From the NCBI GenBank assembly GCA_951828535.1, contig OX639990.1, positions 2,157,300 through 2,221,299 on the forward strand: a stretch of DNA of 64,000 nt, in the 5' to 3' direction. This document shows positions 42,160-50,938 of the stretch, piece after piece. The translations under genes and the position numbers were made by a program. This DNA comes from an uncultured Candidatus Entotheonella sp. GTDB lineage: Bacteria > Tectomicrobia > Entotheonellia > Entotheonellales > Entotheonellaceae. Below the pieces are notes generated by a model. That model had not been told where the DNA came from. It was given only the letters and a program-made list of their open reading frames with translations, and did not search any database. Numbering within the stretch: the first letter of the stretch is position 1; each line of letters begins with the position of its first letter.

Positions 42160-43029
42160 ATGCGTAAGTTTGTGATCGCCGTGGCGCTGTTCGCCATGGT
42201 CTGCGTGATTGGCGCCTCCACGGCCGCCGCCATGAGCCATGGCGCTTCCGGCCCCAAGGTCTACTGGACGGCCAGCGGCCTGTTCGGCCCCTTCAACATC
42301 CAGGGTCTGATTCCGACCTATCCCGATGCCCGTGACATCCTGATCCCCATCAACATGTGGATCATCGATCACCCGATGGGCCTGGTCGTCTATGATACCG
42401 GCAACAACATCGCTATTTCCGATGGCTCCTGCACGAGCCACTGGCTCGCGGGCCTCTGCGATTTCCTGCAACCCTCCCAGGCGCGCGGCGACGTGATCGA
42501 CAAGCAACTCGAAAAGGTCGGCTTCACGGTCGACGACGTCAAGATCGTCATCACCTCGCACTCCCACCTGGACCACATCGGCAACATCGAGATGTTCCCG
42601 AATGCCATCCACGTGATTCAGAAGAAGGAACTGTACCAGGCCTGGTGGCCGGAGAAGTTCCAGCGCGGCGGGGCGCACGTCATGGCCGATTATGACGACG
42701 CGCGTGATTTCACCTATTTCGAGTTGAACGGCGACTATGACCTGTTCGGCGACGGCAGCCTGATGGTCATCAGCACCCCGGGCCACACCCTCGGGCATCA
42801 ATCCGTGAAGGTGCGGATGGCCGACACCGGCACGGTTATCCTGACCCAGGACGCGGTGTGGATGGAAGAGAACCTGGAAGGCTATCCCGCCGGCCTGAAC
42901 TACAGCATCCTGGACTACACCAATTCCGTGAACCGGCTGAAGATGATGCGCGACATTGAGAACGCGCCGTTGTGGCTGGGACACAGCATCAAGCAATACG
43001 AAGAGATGGGCGAGAAGTGGTACCAGTAG
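42160..43029 (+). CDS. Exported AHL-lactonase-like metallo-beta-lactamase-fold hydrolase 1
   Basis: 289 residues. Residues 1-24 form a signal peptide (ATG at 42160, site GAGGAGA). The metal site is complete: HSHLDH at 134-139, H209 in STPGHTLGH, D231 in LTQDAVW and H275 in LGHS, the dinuclear pattern of AHL lactonases (AiiA/AttM). Cys91 and Cys100 are kept in all three paralogues and could form a disulfide in the periplasm. N-acyl homoserine lactone hydrolysis is the best guess; other lactones or esters are possible. Confidence 0.85.
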   Translation: MRKFVIAVALFAMVCVIGASTAAAMSHGASGPKVYWTASGLFGPFNIQGLIPTYPDARDILIPINMWIIDHPMGLVVYDTGNNIAISDGSCTSHWLAGLCDFLQPSQARGDVIDKQLEKVGFTVDDVKIVITSHSHLDHIGNIEMFPNAIHVIQKKELYQAWWPEKFQRGGAHVMADYDDARDFTYFELNGDYDLFGDGSLMVISTPGHTLGHQSVKVRMADTGTVILTQDAVWMEENLEGYPAGLNYSILDYTNSVNRLKMMRDIENAPLWLGHSIKQYEEMGEKWYQ

Positions 43030-43041
43030 CCCGCGCCGCGT

Positions 43042-43068
43042 GAGCCTTTCTGCTGTCGGGGAAGGCTC
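43042..43068 (+). terminator. Hairpin after lactonase gene 1
   Basis: Arms GAGCCTT and AAGGCTC around a TCTGCTGTCGGGG loop, 12 bp after the stop. There is no T-run, so it is more likely a transcript-stabilising or attenuating hairpin than a full terminator. Confidence 0.4.
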
Positions 43069-43145
43069 GCCTAGAGGGGGCGAGGGTGCTGTCGGCCTCC
43101 GCCCCTTGTTGACGTGAAGAGCAGTCATCGATAAGGAGAGAGGTA

Positions 43146-44018
43146 ATGAAGAAGCTCACAATCGCTGTGGCAATCCTTGTCATGGTGTGTGTCGGCGCCT
43201 CCTCGGTCGCCGCCATGAGTCACGGCGCCGCCGGTCCCAAGATTTTCTGGACCGCCAGCGGCCTGTTCGGCCCCCTGCCCATTAGCGTTTTGCTGCCCTC
43301 CTATCCGAAAGACCAGGACCACGACATCATGATCCCCATCAACATGTGGATCATCGATCACCCGATGGGCCTGATCGTGTTTGACACCGGCAACAACGTG
43401 GCCATCTCCGATGGTAATTGCACCAGCCATTGGAACGAGGGCTTCTGCGGCCTCCTGCAACCGTCCCAGACGCGTGCGGACGTCATCGACAAGATACTCG
43501 AAAAGGTCGGCTTCAGCGTCGGTGACGTAAAGATCGTCATCACCTCGCACTCGCACCTGGACCACATCGGCAATATCGAGATGTTTCCGGATGCCATCCA
43601 CGTGATCCAGAAGAAGGAACTGTACCAGGCCTGGTGGCCGGAGAAGTTCCAGCGTGGTGGGGCGCACGTGGTCGCCGACTATGACGACGCGCGTGATTTC
43701 ACCTACTTTGAGCTCGACGGCGATTATGACCTGTTCGGCGACGGCAGCGTGGTGATCATCAGCACCCCGGGCCACACCCTCGGGCACCAGTCGGTCAAGG
43801 TGCGGATGGCTGATACCGGCACGGTCATACTGACGCAAGACGCCGTGTGGGTGAAGGAGAACCTGGAGGGGCACCCCGCCGGGCTCAATTACAGCATCCT
43901 CGACTACACGAATTCGGTGAACCGCATCAAGATGATTCGTGACATCGAGAACGCTCAGGTCTGGATGGGCCACAGCATGGAACAGTACGAGGCGATGGGC
44001 GAAAAGTGGTACCAGTAG
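43146..44018 (+). CDS. Exported AHL-lactonase-like hydrolase 2
   Basis: 290 residues with a signal peptide (MKKLTIAVAILVMVCVGASS). It is closely related to the first paralogue, with the same metal motif HSHLDHIGN, the later GHTLGHQS, TQDAVW and MGHS, and the two conserved Cys. Short differences cluster in residues 45-60 (ISVLLPSYPKDQDHDIM), near where the substrate pocket would lie. An AAGGAGAG site precedes the ATG. It lies 116 bp after gene 1. Confidence 0.86.
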   Translation: MKKLTIAVAILVMVCVGASSVAAMSHGAAGPKIFWTASGLFGPLPISVLLPSYPKDQDHDIMIPINMWIIDHPMGLIVFDTGNNVAISDGNCTSHWNEGFCGLLQPSQTRADVIDKILEKVGFSVGDVKIVITSHSHLDHIGNIEMFPDAIHVIQKKELYQAWWPEKFQRGGAHVVADYDDARDFTYFELDGDYDLFGDGSVVIISTPGHTLGHQSVKVRMADTGTVILTQDAVWVKENLEGHPAGLNYSILDYTNSVNRIKMIRDIENAQVWMGHSMEQYEAMGEKWYQ

Positions 44019-44032
44019 CCCGCACGACGTGA

Positions 44033-44058
44033 AGCCTTCCTGCTTGTCGGGGAAGGCT
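44033..44058 (+). terminator. Hairpin after lactonase gene 2
   Basis: Arms AGCCTTCC and GGAAGGCT (8 bp, perfect), no T-run, same relative place as the hairpin after gene 1. The intergenic regions 1-2 and 2-3 are themselves similar, which points to tandem duplication of gene plus spacer. Confidence 0.45.
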
Positions 44059-44143
44059 GGCTTCAAAGGGGCGGGGGGCCGCTATGTTGGTTCCCGCCCC
44101 TGGTTGATTATCGGGCAGTAATCGATATCGATAAGGAGAGGTT

Positions 44144-45016
44144 ATGAAAAAGCTTGCCATCGCTGCGGCAATCCTCATCATGGTTTGTGTCGGCGCCTCC
44201 TCGGTCGCCGCCATGAGTCACGGAGACGCCAAGGTGAGGATATTCTGGACCGGCAGCGGCCTGCTCGGACCCTTCTCCATTCTCGACGTGCTGCCCACCT
44301 ATCCCAAAGACCAGGACCGGCAAGTCATGATGCCCGTCGTCATGTTTATCATCGACCACCCGAAGGGCCTGGTGGTGTTTGACACCGGCAACAACGTGGC
44401 CATCTCCGACGGCAATTGCAAGAGCCACTGGAATTCCTGGATTTGCGATGCCCTGCAGCCCTCCCAGACGCGCGAGGAGGTCATCGACAGGCAACTCGAA
44501 AAGGTCGGCTACAGTGTCGGCGACGTCAAGATCGTCATCACCTCGCACTCGCACCTGGACCACATCGGCAACATCGAGATGTTCCCGGATGCCATCCACG
44601 TGATCCAGAAGAAGGAGCTGTACCAAGCCTGGTGGCCGGAGAAATTCCAGCGCGGTGGGGCGCACGTGATGGCCGACTATGACGACGCGCGTGACTTCAT
44701 CTATTTCGAACTGGACGGCGACTATGACCTGTTCGGCGACGGCAGCGTGATCGTCATCAGCACCCCAGGCCACACCCTGGGCCACCAGTCGGTCAAGGTA
44801 CAATTGGCCGACACCGGCACGGTTCTCCTGACCCAAGACGCCGTGTGGGTGGAGGAAAACCTGGAGGGATACCCCGCCGGGCTCAACTACAGCATCCTCG
44901 ACTACAACAAGTCGATCCAGCGCATCAAGATGCTTCGTGACATCGAGAACGCCCAGTTGTGGCTGGGCCACAGCATGAAACAGCACGAGGAAATGGCCGA
45001 AAAGTGGTACCAGTAG
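44144..45016 (+). CDS. Exported AHL-lactonase-like hydrolase 3
   Basis: 290 residues with a signal peptide (MKKLAIAAAILIMVCVGASS). It keeps all metal ligands and both Cys residues. It differs from the other two most in residues 25-75 (GDAKVRIFWTGSGLLGPFSI; MMPVVMFIIDHPKG) and around WNSWICDALQ, so its substrate range may have shifted. An AAGGAGAGG site precedes the ATG. It ends before a true terminator at 45030. Confidence 0.86.
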   Translation: MKKLAIAAAILIMVCVGASSVAAMSHGDAKVRIFWTGSGLLGPFSILDVLPTYPKDQDRQVMMPVVMFIIDHPKGLVVFDTGNNVAISDGNCKSHWNSWICDALQPSQTREEVIDRQLEKVGYSVGDVKIVITSHSHLDHIGNIEMFPDAIHVIQKKELYQAWWPEKFQRGGAHVMADYDDARDFIYFELDGDYDLFGDGSVIVISTPGHTLGHQSVKVQLADTGTVLLTQDAVWVEENLEGYPAGLNYSILDYNKSIQRIKMLRDIENAQLWLGHSMKQHEEMAEKWYQ

Positions 45017-45029
45017 CCCGGTGACCGGA

Positions 45030-45056
45030 GGCCCTTCCCAGCGGACGGGCCTTTTC
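45030..45056 (+). terminator. Rho-independent terminator after the lactonase array
   Basis: Arms AGGCCC and GGGCCT around TTCCCAGCGGAC, followed by TTTCTG. It separates the lactonase genes from the ABC exporter operon. Confidence 0.7.
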
Positions 45057-45089
45057 TGATTGACCCACCAACACGAGCGCTGTAAGGGC

Positions 45090-46016
45090 ATGATTACCCT
45101 CGAATCTGTCTCCAAACGCTACGGTTCCCAAACCGTCATCCACGACCTGTCGTTCTCGGTGGAAAAGGGCGAGATCGTCGGATTCCTTGGCCCGAACGGC
45201 TCGGGCAAGACCACCACGCTGCGCATGATCGCCGGCTACACCACGGCCAGCGCCGGACGCGTCAGCGTGGCCGGCTACGACATGGCCACCCAGAATGACA
45301 CGGCCGCCTCCCACATTGGCTATCTGCCGGAACACCCGCCGCTTTACGACACCCTGGACGTGACCGCCTATCTGCGCTTCGTCGCCAAGGCCAAGGGCGT
45401 GGCGCGTTCGGAGGTGGCCAGCGAGTTCGACCGCGTCGTCGCTGCCTGCCGCCTGGAGGACGTGGCGCGGCGTGAAATCTACAAACTGTCCAAGGGCTAC
45501 CGGCAGCGCGTCGGGCTGGCGCAAGCCCTGCTCGGCAAGCCGCAGGTGCTGCTGCTGGACGAGCCGACCATCGGCCTGGACCCGGGCCAACTGCACGAGG
45601 CGCGCGACATCATCCGATCCTTCGGCGCCGAGCACGCGGTGCTGTTCAGCACCCACATCCTCTCGGAAGTCACCATGATCTGTAAGCGCGTGGCCATCAT
45701 CAACAACGGACGGCTGCTGGCCATCGACTCGCCGAGCGGCCTGCAGCAGGCATTGGAGCAGACGAACCGCGTGAGCTTGCAGGTGACGGCGCCCGTCGAC
45801 GAGCTGCGGCAGGAATTGCTATCTGTCGACGGCGTGCGCAGCGTGGAGGTGGAGGCCGACGGCGACCGACTGCAGGTCGAATGCCAGATCGAGCCGCGCG
45901 ACGGCGTGGAGGCGGCCATCGCCCGCGCCGTGGCGCCGCGCTGGCCGTTGCACAGCCTCGGGCGGCAGGAGCCGACGCTGGAAAACATCTTCCTGCAATA
46001 CGTGAGCGAGGGATGA
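45090..46016 (+). CDS. ABC transporter ATPase (GldA-like)
   Basis: 308 residues. Walker A is [13 protein letters not shown] (near 33), the signature [16 protein letters not shown], Walker [12 protein letters not shown] and the H-loop STHI. A C-terminal domain of about 80 residues follows, as in ATPases paired with ABC-2 permeases and gliding-type GldA/NosF relatives. The permease gene follows after 4 bp. The ATG at 45090 is preferred; GTAAGGGC is a weak site. Confidence 0.92.
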   Translation: MITLESVSKRYGSQTVIHDLSFSVEKGEIVGFLGPNGSGKTTTLRMIAGYTTASAGRVSVAGYDMATQNDTAASHIGYLPEHPPLYDTLDVTAYLRFVAKAKGVARSEVASEFDRVVAACRLEDVARREIYKLSKGYRQRVGLAQALLGKPQVLLLDEPTIGLDPGQLHEARDIIRSFGAEHAVLFSTHILSEVTMICKRVAIINNGRLLAIDSPSGLQQALEQTNRVSLQVTAPVDELRQELLSVDGVRSVEVEADGDRLQVECQIEPRDGVEAAIARAVAPRWPLHSLGRQEPTLENIFLQYVSEG

Positions 46017-46020
46017 CGGC

Positions 46021-46728
46021 ATGAAAGGTGCCCTGGCCGTGTATCAAAAGGAGCTGCGGCTCTATTTTCGCTCCCCCATCGCCTACTTCGTGATGGCGAT
46101 ATTCCTGGTCGGCACCGGCTACTTCTTCACCTACAGCATCTTCCTCACCGGCAACGCCAGGATGACCGAGACCTTCCAGAACATGGCCATCCTGCTGCTG
46201 CTCGTCTTGCCCGTCGTCTCCATGCGGTTGTTCACCAGCGAGTACAACGGCCGCACCATGGAGCTGCTGGCCACCCTGCCGCTGCGGCCCTGGCAGATCG
46301 TGCTGGGCAAATTCGCCGGCGCCGTCACCATCCTGCTGCTCATGACCGCCGGCACGCTAATCGACGTGGTGCCGCTGTACCTGTTCGGCAACCCCGAGGG
46401 CATGACAATCCTCTCCGGCTACATCGGCTTCATCCTCCTGGGCATGACCTGCCTGGCCATCGGCCAGTTGTTTTCCGCCCTGACGCAGAACCAGATCGTG
46501 GCGGCGCTCATTACCGTGGCGGTGCTGCTGGCCTTCTGGTTCATCGCCAATGCCCAGCGCTTCCAGACGTCCTATGCGTGGCGGAATGTGCTCGGCTACC
46601 TCTCGTTTTCACGCCATTTCGAGGAATTCGTGCAGGGGCTGGTGCGCACCGAGTCGGTGATCTTCTACCTCGTCGTGTGCGCCATCGTCCTGGTTCTCAA
46701 CACCAGTTATCTGCGGTGGCAGCGCTGA
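46021..46728 (+). CDS. ABC-2 type permease (GldF-like)
   Basis: 235 residues with six membrane segments. It opens LAVYQKELRLYFRSPIAYFV, the typical ABC-2 start, and has the MRLFTSEYNGRTMELLATLP cytoplasmic loop that contacts the ATPase. It forms the channel of the exporter with the upstream ATPase. The next gene starts one base after its stop. Confidence 0.92.
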   Translation: MKGALAVYQKELRLYFRSPIAYFVMAIFLVGTGYFFTYSIFLTGNARMTETFQNMAILLLLVLPVVSMRLFTSEYNGRTMELLATLPLRPWQIVLGKFAGAVTILLLMTAGTLIDVVPLYLFGNPEGMTILSGYIGFILLGMTCLAIGQLFSALTQNQIVAALITVAVLLAFWFIANAQRFQTSYAWRNVLGYLSFSRHFEEFVQGLVRTESVIFYLVVCAIVLVLNTSYLRWQR

Positions 46729-46729
46729 C

Positions 46730-48364
46730 ATGGAACGTTCCTTCCTTTCGGGCATCATTCTGTTGCTGGGGGTCGCCCTGCTGGCGGCCGCGCTGGCCGT
46801 ACACGCCATTCTGCTGGAGCCGTCGGTGTGGACCCTGGCACTCGCCATCGTCGGCGCCCTGCTGATGGTATGGGGCCTGGTGGCGCTGCGCCGCGACATC
46901 GGCGCCCTGCTGCACCGCCGCCGCACGGAGATCGCCCTGTACGCCCTGGGCATGGTGGGCGTGCTCATGGTGGTAGCGTACCTGTCCGCCCTCTACCCGC
47001 TGCGCTATGACCTCACCGACGAGGGCCTGCACTCGCTGTCCGAGCATACCGTCGCCATGCTGGAGCGCATCGAAAAGCCGGTGCACATCGTCTTCTTCCA
47101 CGACCCCCTGTTGCGCCCAACGGTTGAGCTGTACGAGTTGATCGCCGAGCAAACGCCACTGGTGACGGTTGATTTTTACGACCCGATGATCAACCCGGCG
47201 CAGGCGCGGATGCGGGGCGTGCAGTTCGCCGGCACCGCCGTGCTGGAAAGCGAGGGCCGCACCATGCAGGTGCACGGCAGCGAGGAGATCGACATCGCCA
47301 ACGGCATCCTGCGCATCGCGCAAGACGCCAACCAGCGCGTCTGCTTCCTCGAAGGGCACGGCGAGGCGGACCCCTTCAGCACCGAATCGCACGACCACAT
47401 GGAAGGCGAGGCCGGGCACACGCACGGCTTGGGCGGCAAGACCATCGTGCACGAGCGCCACGGCATGGCCAAGGCGCGGCACACTCTGGAAGCCCTGAAT
47501 TACAAGGTCGAAAAAGTATCGCTGGTGGGCGGTGTCGGGGCGCTCGACGACTGTGCGGTGCTGGTCGTGGCGGGACCGAAGGTGCCGTTGCTGGAGGCCG
47601 AGATCACGACGATAGAGGATTTTCTGACCGCCAACGGCAACGCCTTTTTCCTGCTCGACCCCTTCGTGCAAAGCGGCCTGGAGCCAGTGCTTCAGGCGCT
47701 CGGCGTGGTGGTGAACGACAACATCGTCATCGACGAGGCCAGACACTTCTGGGCCGACGTGTCGTCGCCTGCGGTCACCAGCTACAACCATCACCAAGTG
47801 ACCCGCGAGCTGCCGCTGACGTTCTACCCCGGCTCGCGTTCGTTGTCGCCAACCCTCGAACGGGTGCCGGGCACCAGCGTGATGCCGATTGTCAACTCGT
47901 CCACCAACAGCTACGGCGAGGCGACGCCCGACCGCGTCGGGCTGGACGAGGCGGACCAAGCGGGGCCGAACACGATCATGGCCATCATCAGCCGGCGGCC
48001 GGTGGACCCGGTCAGCGCCGAAGCCCTGCGACGACTTGGGCCGCAGGAGGCCCTGCCGCCTGAGGACGCCAACGGGGACGCGGCGGCCATGCCCACCGGG
48101 CGGTCGCGCATCGCGGTCGTGGGCGACTCGGATTTCGCCACCAATTCCTTCTTCCACATCCTGGGCAACGGCACCCTGTTCGTGAACACGGTGAGCTATC
48201 TGGCGGCCCAGGAGAACCTCATCGGCATCGAGCCCCGCACCTACGACCTACCGCGCGTCAACCTCACCAATCGGCAGATGAAGGGCACCCTCTTCCTGAC
48301 CATCGTGCTCATCCCCGGCATCCTGGCCGTGGTTGGCATCGGAGTCTGGTGGAAGCAGCGATGA
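46730..48364 (+). CDS. GldG-family membrane-anchored protein
   Basis: 544 residues. Two membrane segments lie near residues 8-30 and 33-50, a third near 67-90, and a last one at 522-540. The large periplasmic part has the ABC_transp_aux/GldG pattern (RYDLTDEGLHSLSEHTVAML; NGILRIAQDANQRVCFLEGHGE; FFLLDPF). A His-rich insert (about residues 210-251, HDHMEGEAGHTHG) may bind metal. GldG is the auxiliary subunit of GldAFG-type exporters; in non-gliding bacteria the substrate is unknown. Confidence 0.88.
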   Translation: MERSFLSGIILLLGVALLAAALAVHAILLEPSVWTLALAIVGALLMVWGLVALRRDIGALLHRRRTEIALYALGMVGVLMVVAYLSALYPLRYDLTDEGLHSLSEHTVAMLERIEKPVHIVFFHDPLLRPTVELYELIAEQTPLVTVDFYDPMINPAQARMRGVQFAGTAVLESEGRTMQVHGSEEIDIANGILRIAQDANQRVCFLEGHGEADPFSTESHDHMEGEAGHTHGLGGKTIVHERHGMAKARHTLEALNYKVEKVSLVGGVGALDDCAVLVVAGPKVPLLEAEITTIEDFLTANGNAFFLLDPFVQSGLEPVLQALGVVVNDNIVIDEARHFWADVSSPAVTSYNHHQVTRELPLTFYPGSRSLSPTLERVPGTSVMPIVNSSTNSYGEATPDRVGLDEADQAGPNTIMAIISRRPVDPVSAEALRRLGPQEALPPEDANGDAAAMPTGRSRIAVVGDSDFATNSFFHILGNGTLFVNTVSYLAAQENLIGIEPRTYDLPRVNLTNRQMKGTLFLTIVLIPGILAVVGIGVWWKQR

Positions 48365-48978
48365 AGAGCGGTAGCCGTGCACGGCTGATCGTCGTCTGGC
48401 TGGTGTTCGTGGTGCTGGTGGGGGCGGTCATCGTCATCGAGCGCGCCGACCTGATGGCCCCGGAGGAGGATGAGCACGGGCACGGGGAACACGAGGAGCG
48501 TGAGGTGCGCATGCTGATGCCGGCGCCGCTGGCACAGTTGACGGCGGTCGAGATCGGCTACGCCGGTACCCTGCACCGCTTTGAACGCGACGCCAACAGC
48601 GCTTGGTTCTATCACACCCACGACCAAGGCCCCGAACCCGCAGAAAACCACGAGCATCAAGCCGACGCCGCCTTCACGCAACGGATCGACCTCGCCCTGG
48701 CCGCCTTCGGCCGCACTCGCATCGAGCGCGATTTCATGCTGGCCAGGGACGCCGAGGCCTACGGCATCGCCAGCCCGGACATGATCATCCTGGTCTACGG
48801 TTCGGAAAGCGAGGAGCCGCTCGCCCAGTACACCATCGGCGACGTCGCGCCGGACACCTTCAGCCGCTACGCCCAGGCCGCCGGGCACGACGAGGTCGTC
48901 ACCATCCCCAATTACCAGATCACCAATCTGCTGGACCTGATTGCCTCAGTGACGGGTCAATCCGAAGGGACGAAATGA
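48361..48978 (+). CDS. DUF4340 protein, short form
   Basis: 205 residues from the ATG overlapping the gldG-like stop (ATGA). There is one N-terminal membrane segment (residues 8-26) and a periplasmic remainder. It has two His-rich stretches (EDEHGHGEHEE and HTHDQGPEPAENHEHQ). DUF4340 proteins regularly follow GldG in such operons; this one is shorter than most and has only one repeat of the domain. Function unknown, presumably accessory to the exporter. Confidence 0.82.
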   Translation: MKSGSRARLIVVWLVFVVLVGAVIVIERADLMAPEEDEHGHGEHEEREVRMLMPAPLAQLTAVEIGYAGTLHRFERDANSAWFYHTHDQGPEPAENHEHQADAAFTQRIDLALAAFGRTRIERDFMLARDAEAYGIASPDMIILVYGSESEEPLAQYTIGDVAPDTFSRYAQAAGHDEVVTIPNYQITNLLDLIASVTGQSEGTK

Positions 48979-49733
48979 ACACGGCCAACCCAACCGCCGC
49001 CGTGCCCGTTATGGTCTCCTGGTCTTCCGGCAAAGACTCCGCCTGGGCGCTGCATACCCTCCGGCAACAGCCTGAGCGCTACGACGTGCGCGGCATTTTC
49101 ACCACCGTCACCACAACCTTCGACCGCATCTCCATCCACTCCACGCCGCGCTGGGTCCTGAAAATGCAGTCCGAACGGCTCGGCCTGCCGCTCTACGAGA
49201 TACCCATTCCGTCGCCGTGCACCAACGCGCAGTACGAAGCCGCCATGCAAGCGTTTCTGGACCGGGTTCGGGCATTGCCGGAACACCGGGCGGCGTCGCA
49301 TCTCGCCTTCGGCGACCTGTTCCTGGAAGACATCCGGCGCTACCGGGAAGACAGGCTCGGCGGCACCGGCTTCACGCCGCTCTTCCCGGTCTGGGGAAAC
49401 GACACCTCCCGGCTCGCCGAGACGATGATCGCCTCCGGGGTGCGCGCCATCATCACCGCCGGTGACTCACGGCTGCCGAGCGACATGGTGGGCCGGTGGT
49501 TCGACCGCCAGCTTCTCGCCGACCTGCCCGACGGCATCGACCCCCTGGGCGAAAACGGCGAGTTCCACACCTGCGTCATCGACGGCCCGATGTTCACCTC
49601 ACCCATCCAGGCCCAGCCGGGGCAAGTCGTCCAGCGAGAGGTCGCCCCCGTCAACGACGACGGCATTCACTCGAAAAGTTCCTCTCCCACCTACGTCACC
49701 TACGCCGACATCGTTGCCTGTAAGTCGGATTAG
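48975..49733 (+). CDS. Dph6-like PP-loop ATPase
   Basis: 252 residues; the start overlaps the DUF4340 stop (ATGA). The PP-loop motif SWSSGKDSAWAL is at residue 15, and the C-terminal ENGEFHTCVIDGP is the family hallmark of diphthine-ammonia ligase-like proteins. Bacteria have no diphthamide, so it must act on another substrate. Its stop codon lies inside a REP-like palindrome, which has extended or replaced the last codons (ACKSD). Confidence 0.87.
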   Translation: MNTANPTAAVPVMVSWSSGKDSAWALHTLRQQPERYDVRGIFTTVTTTFDRISIHSTPRWVLKMQSERLGLPLYEIPIPSPCTNAQYEAAMQAFLDRVRALPEHRAASHLAFGDLFLEDIRRYREDRLGGTGFTPLFPVWGNDTSRLAETMIASGVRAIITAGDSRLPSDMVGRWFDRQLLADLPDGIDPLGENGEFHTCVIDGPMFTSPIQAQPGQVVQREVAPVNDDGIHSKSSSPTYVTYADIVACKSD

Positions 49734-49749
49734 CGCAGCGTAATCCGAC
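49724..49749. repeat. REP-like palindrome 3, overlapping a stop codon
   Basis: 26 bp with arms GTCGGATTA and TAATCCGAC around GCGCAGCG. The TAG of the Dph6-like gene is within the left arm. Same family as 13336 and 21653. Confidence 0.78.
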
Positions 49750-50056
49750 ATTCCTTCTCATACCTCGTCCTTAGCATCAGGCGCCTGCACTCCCCATATC
49801 GGGCAGCCGCATCTCGAGTGCGGCAGGAGGCAGTATGGGAACGCAAACGATTCCGCGAGCGCCAGGATGCCGGTATCAGCGTATCGGCACGGCCGACGAG
49901 CGCCATTTCCAGAAACGGCCGGTCGAACGGGTCCCGGTATTCCGGGACCACGGGCGGCGAGTCCGCTATGGTGACGGTTTCGCAGTAGGTCAGATAGTCG
50001 TCGAGCAGGTCTTGTCGTTCGTCAGCCGTCAAACCGAACTTCGGATAGACCATCAA
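49730..50056 (-). pseudogene. PIN-domain (VapC-like) toxin, truncated and frameshifted
   Basis: The frame reads YPKFGLTADERQDLLDDYLT and YRDPFDRPFLEMALVGRADT, the middle of a PIN toxin with the second and third acidic residues. The first ~60 residues with the initial Asp are missing. After RADTLI the homology changes frame; the neighbouring frame reads ILALAESFAFP, the expected continuation. So the toxin is dead twice over. Confidence 0.75.
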
Positions 50057-50246
50057 CGCGGATCAACTCGACCGTGGTGTCTCGGCTTGCGAGTAGGCGA
50101 AGGCGGTCGGCGCGGTTCACACGCACGGGCGTCAAGACGATGCGGCCGTTCTCCGTGGTCACGTCAAAGTACTCGGTAGCCTCCACCGCAGCGGTTACGG
50201 CCTTGGGCAGGGTCAGTTGGCTCTCGGCAGGATCGCTGCTTAATAC
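50057..50246 (-). pseudogene. Antitoxin relic cognate to the PIN fragment
   Basis: A frame without a start codon reads ESQLTLPKAVTAAVEATEYF, then ENGRIVLTPVRVNRADRLR, which matches AbrB-like antitoxins paired with PIN toxins. It opens after a TGA overlapping the end of the DUF899 gene and runs into the PIN fragment. A deletion has fused the two genes. Confidence 0.6.
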
Positions 50247-50938
50247 TCGTCATGCCGCCGAATCCATTCCTGTTTCCAGTTTAGGCCGTCCTCATCCCGC
50301 CCTCTCGGCACGATGTCCAGGAAGTGGTACGCGCCGTTGAGCATGTCGAGGCCCCGCGCATAGGTTGAATAGGTGTGGAACACCTCGTTCGCCTCGCTCC
50401 GGGCGAAGACGCTGGCGCCAGGCAGTTCTTCCCGGCCAAAGGGACGCGTCGTGTAGTTGTAATAGATCTGGTTTCGCGCCTTATCGTCTTCTGAGAAGCC
50501 GACGTGGAAATCCGCGTTGAAGTCGTTATCGTGCGACGACACCCACTTGAACGTCCAGCCCATCCGCAACCTGTACGCTTCGATCTGCCCCAGGGTGGCC
50601 TTCGAGATCGCCACCAGATTGACATCGCGAGCGTTCAGGTGCATGCCGATGCCGTTGAAATTGTCCGCCCAATAGGAGCAACTTCGGCACGGCTGATCCC
50701 CCCAACTCGGGTGATACATGAAGTGGTAAACGACGAGTTGGCTGTAGCCGTTGAACAGGTCGGCGAGTGTTTCTTTGCCCTCCCGCCCTTCGAATACGTA
50801 GGACTTGTCGACTTTGACCCAAGGCAATGCCTGCCGTTCCTTCGCCAGTGCGTCGCGCTGCTTGTTGAAAACCTTCTCCTTTTCAAGGAGGGCAATGCGC
50901 TCCCCGAGCCATTCCTCTCGGCTCACGACTCTGTTCAT
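50240..50938 (-). CDS. DUF899 (thioredoxin-like) protein
   Basis: 232 residues from the ATG at 50938 with a GGGAGAG site. Family marks are VSREEWLGERIALLEKEKVF, WVKVDKSYVFEG, MYHPSWGDQPCRSCSYWADN (a CRSC pair) and EVFHTYSTYARGLDMLN near the end. DUF899 proteins have a thioredoxin-like fold of unknown role, often linked to stress. The C-terminal codons overlap the antitoxin relic. Confidence 0.9.
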   Translation of the reverse strand: MNRVVSREEWLGERIALLEKEKVFNKQRDALAKERQALPWVKVDKSYVFEGREGKETLADLFNGYSQLVVYHFMYHPSWGDQPCRSCSYWADNFNGIGMHLNARDVNLVAISKATLGQIEAYRLRMGWTFKWVSSHDNDFNADFHVGFSEDDKARNQIYYNYTTRPFGREELPGASVFARSEANEVFHTYSTYARGLDMLNGAYHFLDIVPRGRDEDGLNWKQEWIRRHDEY

